Source of the DNA: G965202665 sp965243835
GTDB lineage: Bacteria; Actinomycetota; Acidimicrobiia; Spongiisociales; Spongiisociaceae
Length of the DNA: 64,000 bases
Direction: 5' to 3'
NCBI GenBank assembly: GCA_965243835.1
Contig: OZ251578.1
Location: 2,108,001-2,172,000 of the forward strand
Positions 17,319 through 25,744 of the stretch are shown in pieces. The notes beneath the pieces are model-generated. The model made no database searches. It had not been told where the DNA came from and saw nothing but the letters and a program-made list of their open reading frames with translations. Each line of letters starts with the position of its first letter. Position 1 is the first letter of the stretch. The position numbers and the translations under genes are program-made.

Positions 17319-18650
17319 TTAGTCGGCGGCTTCGGCAGCGGTGCGGGCTTCGGCGCGGGCGGCCTCGGCGCGGGCTACGGCTTCTTCGGCGGCGGAAGCG
17401 GCGGCTTCGGCGCGGGCAACTTCGGCGCGGGCATCGGCGACTTCTTCTGCGCGGGCAACTTCGGCGCGGGCAACGGCTTCTTCGGCGGCAGCGTCGGCGG
17501 CTTCGGCAAGGATGGCAGGGGATTCTTCGGCGGCGGAAACGGCAGCATCGGCATATTCGGCGGCGGAAGCGGCGTATTCATCGGCGTCGGCGGCGTATTC
17601 AGCGGCTTCTTCGGCAGCAGAAACGGCGGCCTCGGCGTATTCAGCGGCTTCTTCGGCGGCGGAAGCGGCGGCTTCGGCGTGGTCGGCACCGCCGCCACGT
17701 ATAGCGTCGGCGGCGGCGGAGACGGCTTCGGATTCGGCGACGGAGGCTTCGGTTTCAGTGGCGGAGGCTGCTTCGACAGCGCGGTCGGCGGCCCAGTAGG
17801 CGGCGTCAGCGGCGAGGGCGGCGGCGGAGGCTGCACCTGCAGTTGCGTCGGCGTAGTCGCCTACGCGGACGGCGCGGACGGGGACCTCTGCGGCGGCGGC
17901 GGCACCGCGGTCGTCGTACTCGTTGACGTAGTCGCCGCCGCGGGCGGCGTAGCGGACAGCGCGGGCAGCGGCGCTGGCGGCGCGGGCGGCTAGCCAGGCG
18001 GCACTGCGGGCGTAGTGGGTGGCACTATAAACATCTTGGTCAATGGAGCCGTCGCGGGCGGCGGCGGCGCGGGCAGCGACGACGGCGGCGTCTTCGGCGC
18101 GGACTCTATAATCGGCGGCGCGTACTTCATAGTCGGCGGCGCGTACTTCATAGTCGGCGACGGCGGCGGCGCGGGCGGCGGCGGCTAAGGCGGCTTCGGC
18201 GCGGATTCTGGCGGCACCGGCTTCGACTTCGCCGACGGCACGGGCGGCGCGGCCGTCTATAGTGGGGGCGGCGGTCGTAGTGGGGGCGATGGTCGTAGTC
18301 GGAACGATGGTCGTAGTCGGAGCGGCGGTTAGGGACGGCAGACCTTCGTGCATCACTTGCGCCCAGTCCGCCCTTGTCCAGCTGTCGTATCGTTCGTAAA
18401 GGCGCTCCGCTACCTTTATGAATTGCCCTTCCGAAAGTTCATCGTCGGGGCGGAGGTTTCCGTCCGGGAAGCCCAAGAATAAGCCTTCGTCTTTAGCGTA
18501 GCGGATAGCGTCTATCCGGCGGTGGTCTTCGGGGACATCGGGAAAGGGACGGGTTATCTGGGCTACTACGGGAACGGCTACCAGGAAAGCGACTACCGCT
18601 ATCGTCCAACGGGCGGCGGGTCTTCCCGATCGGCGGCTTATTCTTTTCAT
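17319..18650 (-). CDS. Secreted alanine-rich repetitive protein with one SLH domain
   Basis: 443 residues; AAGGGAAG precedes the ATG. Residues ~15-32 are a signal peptide (WTIAVVAFLVAVPVVAQ). Residues ~35-95 form a single SLH domain (PFPDVPEDHRRIDAIRYAKD, then FPDGNLRPDDELSEGQFIKV). A Thr/Pro linker (TTTIVPTTTIAPTTT) follows. The remaining ~310 residues are almost only Ala, Glu, Asp, Arg, Val, Tyr and Ser in quasi-repeats such as AEEAAEYAEAAVSAAEEAAE and VRAADYEVRAADYR. This predicts a very long Ala-rich helix or coiled coil, anchored at the wall by the SLH domain. Length variation by repeat recombination is likely. Function unknown (stalk, adhesin or ice/surface-binding are all guesses). Confidence 0.75.
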   Translation of the reverse strand: MKRISRRSGRPAARWTIAVVAFLVAVPVVAQITRPFPDVPEDHRRIDAIRYAKDEGLFLGFPDGNLRPDDELSEGQFIKVAERLYERYDSWTRADWAQVMHEGLPSLTAAPTTTIVPTTTIAPTTTAAPTIDGRAARAVGEVEAGAARIRAEAALAAAARAAAVADYEVRAADYEVRAADYRVRAEDAAVVAARAAAARDGSIDQDVYSATHYARSAAWLAARAASAAARAVRYAARGGDYVNEYDDRGAAAAAEVPVRAVRVGDYADATAGAASAAALAADAAYWAADRAVEAASATETEASVAESEAVSAAADAIRGGGADHAEAAASAAEEAAEYAEAAVSAAEEAAEYAADADEYAASAAEYADAAVSAAEESPAILAEAADAAAEEAVARAEVARAEEVADARAEVARAEAAASAAEEAVARAEAARAEARTAAEAAD

Positions 18651-18816
18651 GGTCTTCCCTTCCCGACTGGTCGGTCTTCGGGTTTATTATGCCAGGCGAC
18701 GGGCGGTCAAGGGGCAACGGCGGATTTCTACGGGGCGGGTGTTGGTTCGGGCTTGTACGGAAGAGCGGTGGGCAGGTCGGGATACGGGGCTTATGTGATC
18801 TAACGTGCCTGGCGGG

Positions 18817-18912
18817 CTATTCGGTGGGGTCGTCCACCGGGTTGGGTATCCAGTCATCGCCGTCTTCTACCCGGAAGCCGACTGATGCGCTGGCGTAGTC
18901 GGTCCGTTCGGC
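18817..18912 (-). pseudogene. C-terminal gene fragment cut by an IS element
   Basis: About 30 codons (TDYASASVGFRVEDGDDWIP and on to a TAG) run out of the IS481 element at 18913 and stop at 18817. The SASVGFRV phrase is reminiscent of the C-terminal end of formylglycine-generating-enzyme (FGE-sulfatase) domains. The match is too short to be sure. The start of this gene was not found on the other side of the element. Confidence 0.4.
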
Positions 18913-19981
18913 TAGTTGTACCCTGCCAGTAGGTTGGTTACAGTCTGCTGGTTGGTGGTTGTCCTCCGAGGCTGCTGTGGGGTCGGTGGTTGTGGTAGTA
19001 GTGGATCCAGTCGGTGAGGGCTTGGTCGCGGGTTTGGTTGTCGTAGTAGGCCTGCTGGTAGGCCCATTGTGGTTTGAGGGTTCGGTTGTAGCGTTCGACT
19101 TTGCCGTTCTGCCAGGGGCAGTGAGGTTTGATGGTGATGTGCTTGATCCCAAGCCGGCGGAGGAGAGCCGCGAAGACGCGGCTGCGGGTGTAGCCAGGGT
19201 GGTTGTCGGTCATCACTTCCTCAATGACGACGCCGTACTGCCTGTAGAAGTCCAGCATCCGGGTGAAGAACCCGACGACGGTGTCTGCTCTTTCGTCGGG
19301 GAGGGACTCGGAGTAGGCCAAGCGGGTGTAGTCGTCCACGGAGTGAATAAACGTCCAGCCCACATTTTGCCGCCGGGAGCGTCGGCTCGGCCGTGGATAT
19401 GCCATCCGCCGCCGTCGGGAATCGTGTCCCAGCTTCTTGACATCCATATGCACCAACGATCCCGGCCAAGAGCGTTCAAAACTTGTACCCCCCGATTTGG
19501 AGGCCCGAACCACCTCTCCCGTTATGGGGTCGCAGTCCCGCAGGTAAGGCATCCCCCAGCGGCGCACAATACGAGCTACCGTCCGCGGCGGGACGCCGGT
19601 CTCGTACGCCAGCCGCTCCGAGCCCACGCGGAGCCGCAACCGGGCTTCTATTACCCTGCGCTCCGTTTCCGGGCTGGTACGACCCGGGGAAGACCGTGGA
19701 CGCGACGACCGGTCCACCAGACCAGCCAACCCTTCCTCCCGCCACCGCCCCCACCACTTGTAGCCACACCGACGGGAGATGCCCCCCATCTCGGCAACGT
19801 CCGCTACCGGCTACCCCCTCTATCCGCTCCACCAACAACAGACGCCCCCGAACGTTCAACCTCGCGTTACTATGAGCCCCCAAGACCTCCTTCCGTGTTA
19901 CGGGCTCTTTACAAACCCCATAACACCAAGATGTCTACACCAAAGCAAAACTGTTACCAACGTCCCGGCATGGTACAGCTA
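18913..19981 (-). mobile_element. IS481-family insertion element
   Basis: About 1069 bp bounded by imperfect inverted ends: TAGTTGTACCCTGCCAGTAG at the left and, reading inward from the right, TAGCTGTACCATGCCGGGAC; both continue with GTTGGT.ACAGT. A DDE transposase lies inside on the minus strand. I see no clear target-site duplication. It is clearly distinct in sequence from the second IS481 element at 32.4-33.5 kb. Confidence 0.8.
18938..19883 (-). pseudogene. IS481-family transposase, frameshifted near the N-terminus
   Basis: Reading from a TTG at 19883 with AAGGAGG upstream gives the usual N-terminus (NARLNVRGRLLLVERIEG). The helix-turn-helix and catalytic core then continue in another frame from about 19800 (ISRRCGYKWWGRWREEGLAG). 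The core looks intact: SLVHMDVKKL (first Asp), SVDDYTRLAY, EEVMTDNHPGYTRS (second Asp), WQNGKVERYNRTL (Glu), then HYYHNHRPHSSLGG. One indel separates the two parts, so the product is probably inactive unless translation shifts frame or starts inside. Confidence 0.75.
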
Positions 19982-20399
19982 GGGCGTAAGTTTCCCTTCC
20001 GGTAGCAACCGGGGGAAGATGAACTCGGTAGTCCGGACGGGCGGGGTATCAGGTGGGGTTAGCCAGCGGTGGCGCGTACCCCCCACCACTCCGACCATTC
20101 AGCGGGATGGCATTCGGTGCGAGCGTGGATGACGCCAATGCCCCAAGTATTCCGCCAGGCGTCGATGCATTCAGCGGAGGGCGGCTCCATCCGGCGGCCG
20201 CCGCCAACGCCGCGGCGACTATCACCCGCCCCCTCGTTCGCCATCCCTTTGCCAATGATCTCTCCCTTAGGTTGGATGTGTCCCCATAATACCGAGGCGC
20301 GGCCGCGCCGCCGATTTCACCTATCTGACCGCTATTGGCGCCGGACACGGTTCAGGCCGCGGGGGACAACTTTTCCAGTGGCCGCTGATCGCCTTTAGG
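19982..20399. other. Region without a secure gene
   Basis: A minus-strand frame at 20244-20059 could encode a 61-residue peptide rich in Trp, Cys and His (CIDAWRNTWGIGVIHARTEC...WSEWWGVRA). Its ribosome site is poor and a second frame overlaps it completely, so I do not call it. Nothing else is recognisable here. Confidence 0.3.
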
Positions 20400-21479
20400 T
20401 TACAGCCATTCGGATAGGGCTTCTATTACTTTTTGGGAGGGGGCGGCGTCGGGGATGGCGGGCGGGCGGCGGTGACGTTGCGGGGCGGCTAGGAACTCAT
20501 CTATCACCGCCGGGTCGTAGCGGCTTAGCGTTACGTTGGCGCCTAAACCGTCCGGGCGTTCGGTGCGGTCCCGCCATAGCAGGGTGGGGACACCCAGCAG
20601 GGCGCATTCTTCCTGGATGGAACCGCCGTCGGTGATCACCCAGGGAGCGGCCGCCAGCCAACCCGCGAAGCGGGCGTGGCCTACCAGGGGCGTCAGCTCC
20701 ACTCCGGCGGCGGTCAGCCTCTCGCATCCCCGCTCCCCCAGCGCCCGCCGGGTCGGGTCGTGCAGCACCCATCGCACCGGGCCCCGGCCGGCCGCTTCCG
20801 CCGCCAGGTTCACTAGACCTTCCCTCCGGGAGGGGCGGAGCAGGTTCTCCACCCGGTGCATGGTTACCACCGCCGGGGCGGCCTCCGCCTGCGCCGCCGG
20901 CGTAGCCGCTGTCGCCGACTTGCGCAGGGCTTCCAAAACGGTGTTGCCTCCCACGTTCACCACCCGCCCCCGTACCCCCATTTCCTCCAGGTTGGCGGCC
21001 GCTGTCGCGTCCGGGGCCAACAGCACATCCGCCCGGCGGGCCACCCGATGCCGGATAATTTCCTCCGGAAAAGGGTGAAACCATCGGCGGGAACGCAGTC
21101 CCGACTCCAAGTGGGCCACCGCCAGCCCGGCCCGCCGGGCCAGAACCATCCCCAACCAGGTGGAAGGCGTGTCGCCGTGCACCAGGCACGCCCCTCCCCG
21201 GCCCCCGAACACCTCCGCCCGCAACCGGGCGGGCGACCGCCACCGGGCCAGCAACCCCGCCGCCCACCGTCCGGCCTGCCCCACCGAGGCGACATCCCCC
21301 TCCCCTCCCAGCCGGAAGTCGGGCGGGCGCACCCCCAACTCGGCCCGCAACCGCTCGGCGAGGGCGGCATGTTGCCCGGAGTCGATCAGCCGATACTCCG
21401 TCCCCCGCTCATCCAGCCGGAGCAACAACGGGGCGCACTTGATGTACTGCGCCTTGGTCCCTATGAAAACGTGCAACAC
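20400..21479 (-). CDS. UDP-N-acetylglucosamine 2-epimerase family protein
   Basis: 359 residues from a GTG. LHVFIGTKAQYIKCAPLLLR at the N-terminus, LVHGDTPSTWLGMVLARRAG, VAHLESGLRSRRWFHPFPEE and NVGGNTVLEAL follow the order of the WecB/MnaA family, with the GT-B fold. TDGGSIQEECALLGVPTLLWRDRTERPDG (in part) is the C-terminal UDP-binding signature. The GTKAQYIK start differs from the usual GTRPE, which suggests a divergent subfamily acting on another UDP-sugar. It probably supplies the glycan genes in this window. The stop lies far from other genes and the gene stands alone. Confidence 0.85.
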   Translation of the reverse strand: MLHVFIGTKAQYIKCAPLLLRLDERGTEYRLIDSGQHAALAERLRAELGVRPPDFRLGGEGDVASVGQAGRWAAGLLARWRSPARLRAEVFGGRGGACLVHGDTPSTWLGMVLARRAGLAVAHLESGLRSRRWFHPFPEEIIRHRVARRADVLLAPDATAAANLEEMGVRGRVVNVGGNTVLEALRKSATAATPAAQAEAAPAVVTMHRVENLLRPSRREGLVNLAAEAAGRGPVRWVLHDPTRRALGERGCERLTAAGVELTPLVGHARFAGWLAAAPWVITDGGSIQEECALLGVPTLLWRDRTERPDGLGANVTLSRYDPAVIDEFLAAPQRHRRPPAIPDAAPSQKVIEALSEWL

Positions 21480-21579
21480 GCCCGCCCCCGTCCGCCGCCC
21501 GGCCGCTCCGTTCCTCCCGCCTCCGGGAACTGCTTCACTGGGCGTCTCCTGCCAATCGCGCCGGCACTATTTAAAGGGC

Positions 21580-21960
21580 GAGTCCGCCTGTAAGCCGGAT
21601 TCTGTACCCGGTCGCCCGGGCGACGGTCATCCATCTGGGATCTGCGTCGCCGCAAACCTCAATGCGGTCCACCCGAGGCTTAACCGGCGGACCGCCGACG
21701 CCTCTGCTTGACCTTGCTCCGGGAGGGGTTTGCCAGCCACTCCGGTCGCCCGGAATGCTGGTGGTCTCTTACACCACCCTTTCACCCTTGCCTGTGCCCT
21801 AGGGCCATCGGCGGTCTGCTCTCTGCGGCGCTTTCCGTCGGGTCTCCCCGCCTGGGCGTTACCCAGCTCCCTGTCCTGCGGAGTCCGGACTTTCCTCGAC
21901 TGCCTAAACAACCGCGACCGTCCGGCGAACTCGCCGCCCCTCACCCTAACACGCCCCGCG
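21580..21960 (-). ncRNA. rnpB: RNase P RNA
   Basis: On the minus strand GAGGAAAGTCCGGACTCCGC near the 5' end is the universally conserved P4/CR-I segment. The 3' end contains ACAGAATCCGGCTTACAGGC, the partner strand, as in type A RNase P RNAs. The loop sequence GGTAAGGGTGAAAGG-like core is seen inverted around 21775-21795. The RNA is the catalytic part of the tRNA 5'-end maturation enzyme. Ends are approximate, within 10-15 nt. Confidence 0.92.
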
Positions 21961-22145
21961 CCGCTGCGCATAAAACGGCTCTTCGGATTTTAGAGGGGGA
22001 GTGAGGGTGGGGAGTAGGTTCCAGTTGGGTTTGCCTGCGTAGAGGAGGGCCCGGGTTCGGAAGTTGCGGAATCCGAAGGCGACGCGTTTGACGCGTTTGA
22101 TGAGATTGTTGACGGCTTCGGTGGACGCTTTGGTGACCCGGCCGC
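21946..22145 (-). pseudogene. 3' fragment of an ISL3-type transposase
   Basis: The minus strand encodes STEAVNNLIKRVKRVAFGFR, then NFRTRALLYAGKPNW, which is the conserved C-terminus of ISL3-family transposases, stopping at 21946. The rest of the element is absent; upstream sequence is an unrelated repeat. The fragment overlaps the 5' edge of rnpB, so the present rnpB promoter must lie in or beside transposon-derived DNA. Confidence 0.8.
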
Positions 22146-22480
22146 CGCCTGGTCTATCCGGTTAGCCAGTCCGGGAAGCCCGGAAGATTACTTCCGCCGC
22201 CCTATCGGGTAGCGGGAAGGGCGGGAAAGCCCGCTTGAAGCCCGCTTCCGCCGCCCTATCGGAAGAAGGTAAGAAGCCGCCCGGCGGATTAGAGAAAGAT
22301 TATCCCGCCTGCCTAATCCCCGCATAAATCACCGACGCCGGATGAAGCCCGAAGGGAAGGGCAGGCCGCTGGAATAGCCCCCGTTTTACCACGGCCGGGG
22401 AGCGCTGGCGGCTTCGGCGGCGCGGACGGCGGCGGCTTTGTCGAGGGCCCAGGCTTCGCCCCACGAAAGTGGGTACTGTC
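22146..22480. other. Repeat-rich noncoding stretch
   Basis: TTCCGCCGCCCTATCGG occurs twice (about 22187 and 22244), and GGAAGGGCGGGAAAGCCCGC forms hairpin-like sequence. A segment starting TCTATCCGGTTAGCCAG resembles TCTATCCGAATAGCCAG near 17268. Both lie downstream of alanine-rich genes. At 22387-22460 the minus strand holds an out-of-frame Ala-rich scrap (EAWALDKAAAVRAAEAAS). Confidence 0.5.
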
Positions 22481-22597
22481 TCAGCTGCTCCAGCTGTCTC
22501 CGGCGTCGGCGGCTTTGGCTTCGGCGGCTTCGGCATCCGCCGCCGCTAGCCGGGCGGCTTCTTCCGCCTCTTCCCGGCGTTTCTTTTTTCCAAGCAT
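22481..22597 (-). CDS. Small Ala/Glu/Lys-rich protein
   Basis: 38 residues (MLGKKKRREEAEEAARLAAA and on to GDSWSS). It starts 8 nt after the stop of the preceding Ala-rich gene, with GCGGGGAAG before the ATG. It looks like the start of a longer Ala-rich helical protein whose continuation (EAWALDKAAAVRAAEAAS) is now in another frame just downstream. So it may be a broken gene rather than a real small protein. Confidence 0.4.
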   Translation of the reverse strand: MLGKKKRREEAEEAARLAAADAEAAEAKAADAGDSWSS

Positions 22598-22605
22598 CTT
22601 CCCCG

Positions 22606-23121
22606 CTACCGGAAGGGCGGGAAGTAGCGGCTTCCGCTATCCGCCGCCCTTCTAGCCGCCGTTTCCGCCGCAGTCGCCGCTTCTACGGCTTCCGATAAGG
22701 CTTCCGCCGCCGCCTCTTCCCCCGCCCGTATCGCCGCTTCTACCTTCCCGGCTTTACCCGCCGCCTGTACCGCCGCTTTAGCGGCTTCCGCCGCCGCTTC
22801 CGATACGGCTTCCGCCCTTTCCGCCGCCGTCGTTGCTACGGCCTGGATAGCGGCCCACGCGGCCCACGCCGCCGCCGCTTCTTCCATCGCCCGTATCGCC
22901 GCTTCTACCTTCCCGGCTTTACCCGCCGCCCGGAAAGCCGCTTCCGCTGCTTCTTCCGCCCTCCGCCAAGAAGCCGTCGCTTCCGCCGTTGTTGCGGCTT
23001 CCTCTACCACTGCTTCGTCCGCCGCTTTACCCGTCGCCGCCGCTATAGCCGCCGCCGTATACGCCGATTTCCGGGAAGCCCGGATAGCAGCTTCCGCTTC
23101 CGTCTTGTAATCGGTTAGCAT
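22606..23121 (-). CDS. Alanine-rich helical repeat protein
   Basis: 171 residues, more than 40% Ala, with Glu, Arg and Lys. GGAAGGGAAAGAAG precedes the ATG. An internal repeat is visible: EAAFRAAGKAGKVEAAIRAM and KAAVQAAGKAGKVEAAIRAG lie about 60 residues apart, each followed by EEAAA. No signal peptide or SLH domain, so unlike the 17.3 kb protein it appears cytoplasmic. Composition predicts one long charged helix or coiled coil, somewhat like histone-H1-type or late-embryogenesis-type bacterial proteins. No function is assigned. Confidence 0.6.
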   Translation of the reverse strand: MLTDYKTEAEAAIRASRKSAYTAAAIAAATGKAADEAVVEEAATTAEATASWRRAEEAAEAAFRAAGKAGKVEAAIRAMEEAAAAWAAWAAIQAVATTAAERAEAVSEAAAEAAKAAVQAAGKAGKVEAAIRAGEEAAAEALSEAVEAATAAETAARRAADSGSRYFPPFR

Positions 23122-23291
23122 CTTCTTTCCCTTCCGGTATCGGGTTTCTTTAGCCTTTCCATAAGCCCGCTTGGAAGTTATCCGGTAGCGTCTTCGTATA
23201 GGCTTCTATCGCTTTATTCCAAGCTTCCGCCCATCTAAGTTCTTTTCTTTTATTCGGACGGTAAAATCCCCGCTACCGGAAGGGCGGGTTT

Positions 23292-23582
23292 CTACCTTCC
23301 GTCGTATCGGGTTATCCGGGAAGCCGCCGCCCGGTTGCCGGATACGACTTCTTCTTCCGCCCGGTTAGCCGCCGCTTCCGCCGCCGCTTCTTTCCCCGCC
23401 CGTATCGCCGCTTCTGCCTTCCCGGCTTTACCCGCCGCCTGTATCGCCGCTTTAGCGGCTTCCGCCGCCGCTTCCGATACGGCTTCCGCCCTTTACACCG
23501 CCGCCGTTGCTACGGCTACGATAGCGGCTTCCGCTACCGCTACTTCGTCCGCCGCTCCGCCCGTACTTGTCACACGCCCCAT
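23292..23582 (-). pseudogene. Partial duplicate of the alanine-rich gene, with internal stop
   Basis: Reads MGRVTSTGGAADEVAVAEAA and then, after an in-frame TAA, RAEAVSEAAAEAAKAAIQAA and GKAGKAEAAIRAGKEAAAEA. That is the second half of the 22606-23121 protein. Where the parent has GCGGAAAGG the copy has GTGTAAAGG. The duplicate ends at TAG 23292. Confidence 0.65.
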
Positions 23583-23723
23583 CTAACTTATGCGACGACA
23601 TTTCGACCCGGCGCACGGCCCAAGGAGAACAAGGCGACAAACAGGCGCGTCGCCGCTTTTACGGGCCCGGCGGGGCCGCCCCCGCCCCGGGATGATTTCC
23701 CAAACTGGAAGAGGAGGAAAGAG

Positions 23724-24887
23724 ATGAAACTGGAACTGACCCTGCGGGACTTGCGGGAGGCACTGCGACGGGCCAACCTGCTGTCCCCCACCGTCGCCCG
23801 GCAGAAGAAGGGGCAACGGATTTGGCTGCGGGCCGACGAGGGGGGCGCCCGGTTGTGCGGGGAAGAGTGGGGCGACCCGCTCCGCCCGGCCTTCGCGGTC
23901 GCCCTTCCCGCCCGGGTGAAAGCGGAGGGGCGGTATCAACTGGAAGACTCCCATGCCTTCGCCAAATCCCTGAAAGGCGGGGCCGCCCCCGACGGGAGCA
24001 TCACCGCCGAGGTGGCGGAGGGACGGTTGCGGATGGGCGGCCTGGCGGTTCCCGGCGCGGAGGGCGACGGCGCCCCCGACTTGGAGCCGGGCGAGCCGGG
24101 CGAAGAGTGGATCCGGTTCGACTACGGGCGGTTTGCGGAAACAGCCGCCCGTCTGATGCCTTTATGCGGTTCCGACTACTCCCGCCCCCGCCTGACCAAC
24201 TTCCAGGTAAAGAAACGGCGGAAGTCGGTGCGGTTGGGAGTCACCGACTCCTGGCGGCTGGCGGTGGACGAGTTGCCCGCGACCGAGGCGTCGTCGACCG
24301 GGACGCGGACGACGGCCCGGGAGTTGGTGCGGGCCGCCCTGCGCGTAAAGACGGAGGGGGAGGCGGAGTTGGGGTGGAGCGGAAACGATATCCAAACCTT
24401 CGCCGCCGGGCCTTGCCGCCTGCGCCTGCGGACGCCCTATGGGGAAACGGACGGCGACGCCCCCAATAATAACGCCCCCATTAATATCGACAAGTTGCTG
24501 GGCGAACATTCCCTCCGGGGAGACGTTGTTCTCCGCAACCCGCATCAGGCGGCGGAGGAGTTGCTGGGTTTGGGCGAGGTTCCCAAAGATGAATACGGCG
24601 CTCCGGCGCCGGTTCGCGTCTGGTGGAGGGAGGGGCGCATGGAGGCCGCGTTCCGCTCCGATGCGCCCCGCCCGGTGGGAGAAACCGACTGGGGAGGGGA
24701 AGCCGCCTCCGCCTTCGACCGGGATTTCCTGGTATCCGCCCTGCGCGTCGCTCCCCCCGCCTGCCGGTTGGCCCGCCTGTATTTGCCCGACCCCGAATCG
24801 GACGAGGACCGGTTCGTCAAGCCGATGGCCGTCTCCGCCGGACGCGCGGCGCGGGCGGTGGTGATGCCGGTGCGGATCAGGGCATGA
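23724..24887 (+). CDS. Divergent DNA sliding clamp (DnaN-like) paralogue
   Basis: 387 residues, close to the usual 365-400 of the beta clamp. GGAGGAAAGAG precedes the ATG. The N-terminus MKLELTLRDLREALRRANLL fits the first clamp helix and strand. RLTNFQVKKRRKSVRLGVTDSWRLAVDELP (in part) corresponds to the conserved 'L.G....TD..RLA' turn of domain II. The C-terminus ARAVVMPVRIRA matches the clamp's final 'YLIMP.R' strand. Identity elsewhere is low, so this is unlikely to be the replicative clamp. It may serve a specialised polymerase, confer drug tolerance, or come from a mobile element. It stands alone with no replication genes nearby. Confidence 0.6.
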   Translation: MKLELTLRDLREALRRANLLSPTVARQKKGQRIWLRADEGGARLCGEEWGDPLRPAFAVALPARVKAEGRYQLEDSHAFAKSLKGGAAPDGSITAEVAEGRLRMGGLAVPGAEGDGAPDLEPGEPGEEWIRFDYGRFAETAARLMPLCGSDYSRPRLTNFQVKKRRKSVRLGVTDSWRLAVDELPATEASSTGTRTTARELVRAALRVKTEGEAELGWSGNDIQTFAAGPCRLRLRTPYGETDGDAPNNNAPINIDKLLGEHSLRGDVVLRNPHQAAEELLGLGEVPKDEYGAPAPVRVWWREGRMEAAFRSDAPRPVGETDWGGEAASAFDRDFLVSALRVAPPACRLARLYLPDPESDEDRFVKPMAVSAGRAARAVVMPVRIRA

Positions 24888-25003
24888 ACGGGACGGGAGG
24901 GAAGCAAATGGCGGTTTTTACGGGCTCTTGCGCACCCCGAACACCGGGAGGTCTTCGCCTACGGCGACCGCCAAACCGCCGACAACGTCCCGGCCGCCTG
25001 CCC

Positions 25004-25744
25004 TTAGCCGCGGGCGGCGACGGCGGCCTGGTATTTTTCCACCACCGCGGCGGCTTCGCCCTTCTCCCGCATCTCCCCGCCCGCCAGCCACACCGCCCGG
25101 TCGCACAGGTCGGCCATCATCGCCAGCGAATGGCTGGCCACGATCACCGTTCCCCCCCGGGCCAGCAACTCCCGCATCGCCCCCAGGCTTTTCTCCTTGA
25201 ACCCGGCGTCCCCCACCGCCAGCACCTCGTCCAACAGCAGAATGTCGGGGCGCAGGGCCCGGGAAATGGAAAACGCCAACCGGGACAGCATCCCCGACGA
25301 ATAGGATTTGAGCGGACGGTCGATGGCGCGCCCGATCCCGGAGAACTCCACGATTTCGTCGAACAGCTCCCGTATCTCCACGTAGCGCAACCCGTGCGCC
25401 AAACCGCTCAGGAAAACGTTGCGCCGACCGGACAACTCCAGGTTGAACCCCGCCCCCAACTGCAGCAAGGTGGAGGTTTCCCCCCGCACCGTCACCCGGC
25501 CCGCGTCGGGGCGCATGGTGCGGGCGATGACCCGCAACAGGGTGGACTTGCCCGCCCCGTTGTCGCCGATCAGGCCCATCGTCTCCCCCCGCCGCACCGT
25601 AAACGAAACATCCCGCAGGGCGGTCACCTCCTCGGTGCGGCGCAAGCCGCGTCGGGCGACTATCCGGCGCAAGGTGGGGGCCCGCTCCACGAACGGGCGA
25701 TAGCGCACCCCCACCCCGCTCACTTCCACCGCCGGCCCGCTCAC
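25004..25744 (-). CDS. ABC exporter ATPase (Wzt/TagH-like)
   Basis: About 246 residues from a GTG at 25744 that overlaps the permease stop as GTGA. Walker A is GDNGAGKSTLLR, the signature is KSYSSGMLSRLAFS and Walker B is DILLLDEVLAVGD. The insert TSTLLQLGAGFNLELSGRRN is typical of polysaccharide and teichoic-acid exporters. No C-terminal carbohydrate-binding domain is present. It energises the permease next to it, probably exporting a lipid-linked glycan made by the glycosyltransferases in this window. Confidence 0.9.
   Translation of the reverse strand: MSGPAVEVSGVGVRYRPFVERAPTLRRIVARRGLRRTEEVTALRDVSFTVRRGETMGLIGDNGAGKSTLLRVIARTMRPDAGRVTVRGETSTLLQLGAGFNLELSGRRNVFLSGLAHGLRYVEIRELFDEIVEFSGIGRAIDRPLKSYSSGMLSRLAFSISRALRPDILLLDEVLAVGDAGFKEKSLGAMRELLARGGTVIVASHSLAMMADLCDRAVWLAGGEMREKGEAAAVVEKYQAAVAARG

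Noticed and set aside
20059..20244. 61-codon Trp/Cys/His-rich open frame
   Set aside because: No adequate ribosome site, another frame overlaps it fully and no family is recognisable.
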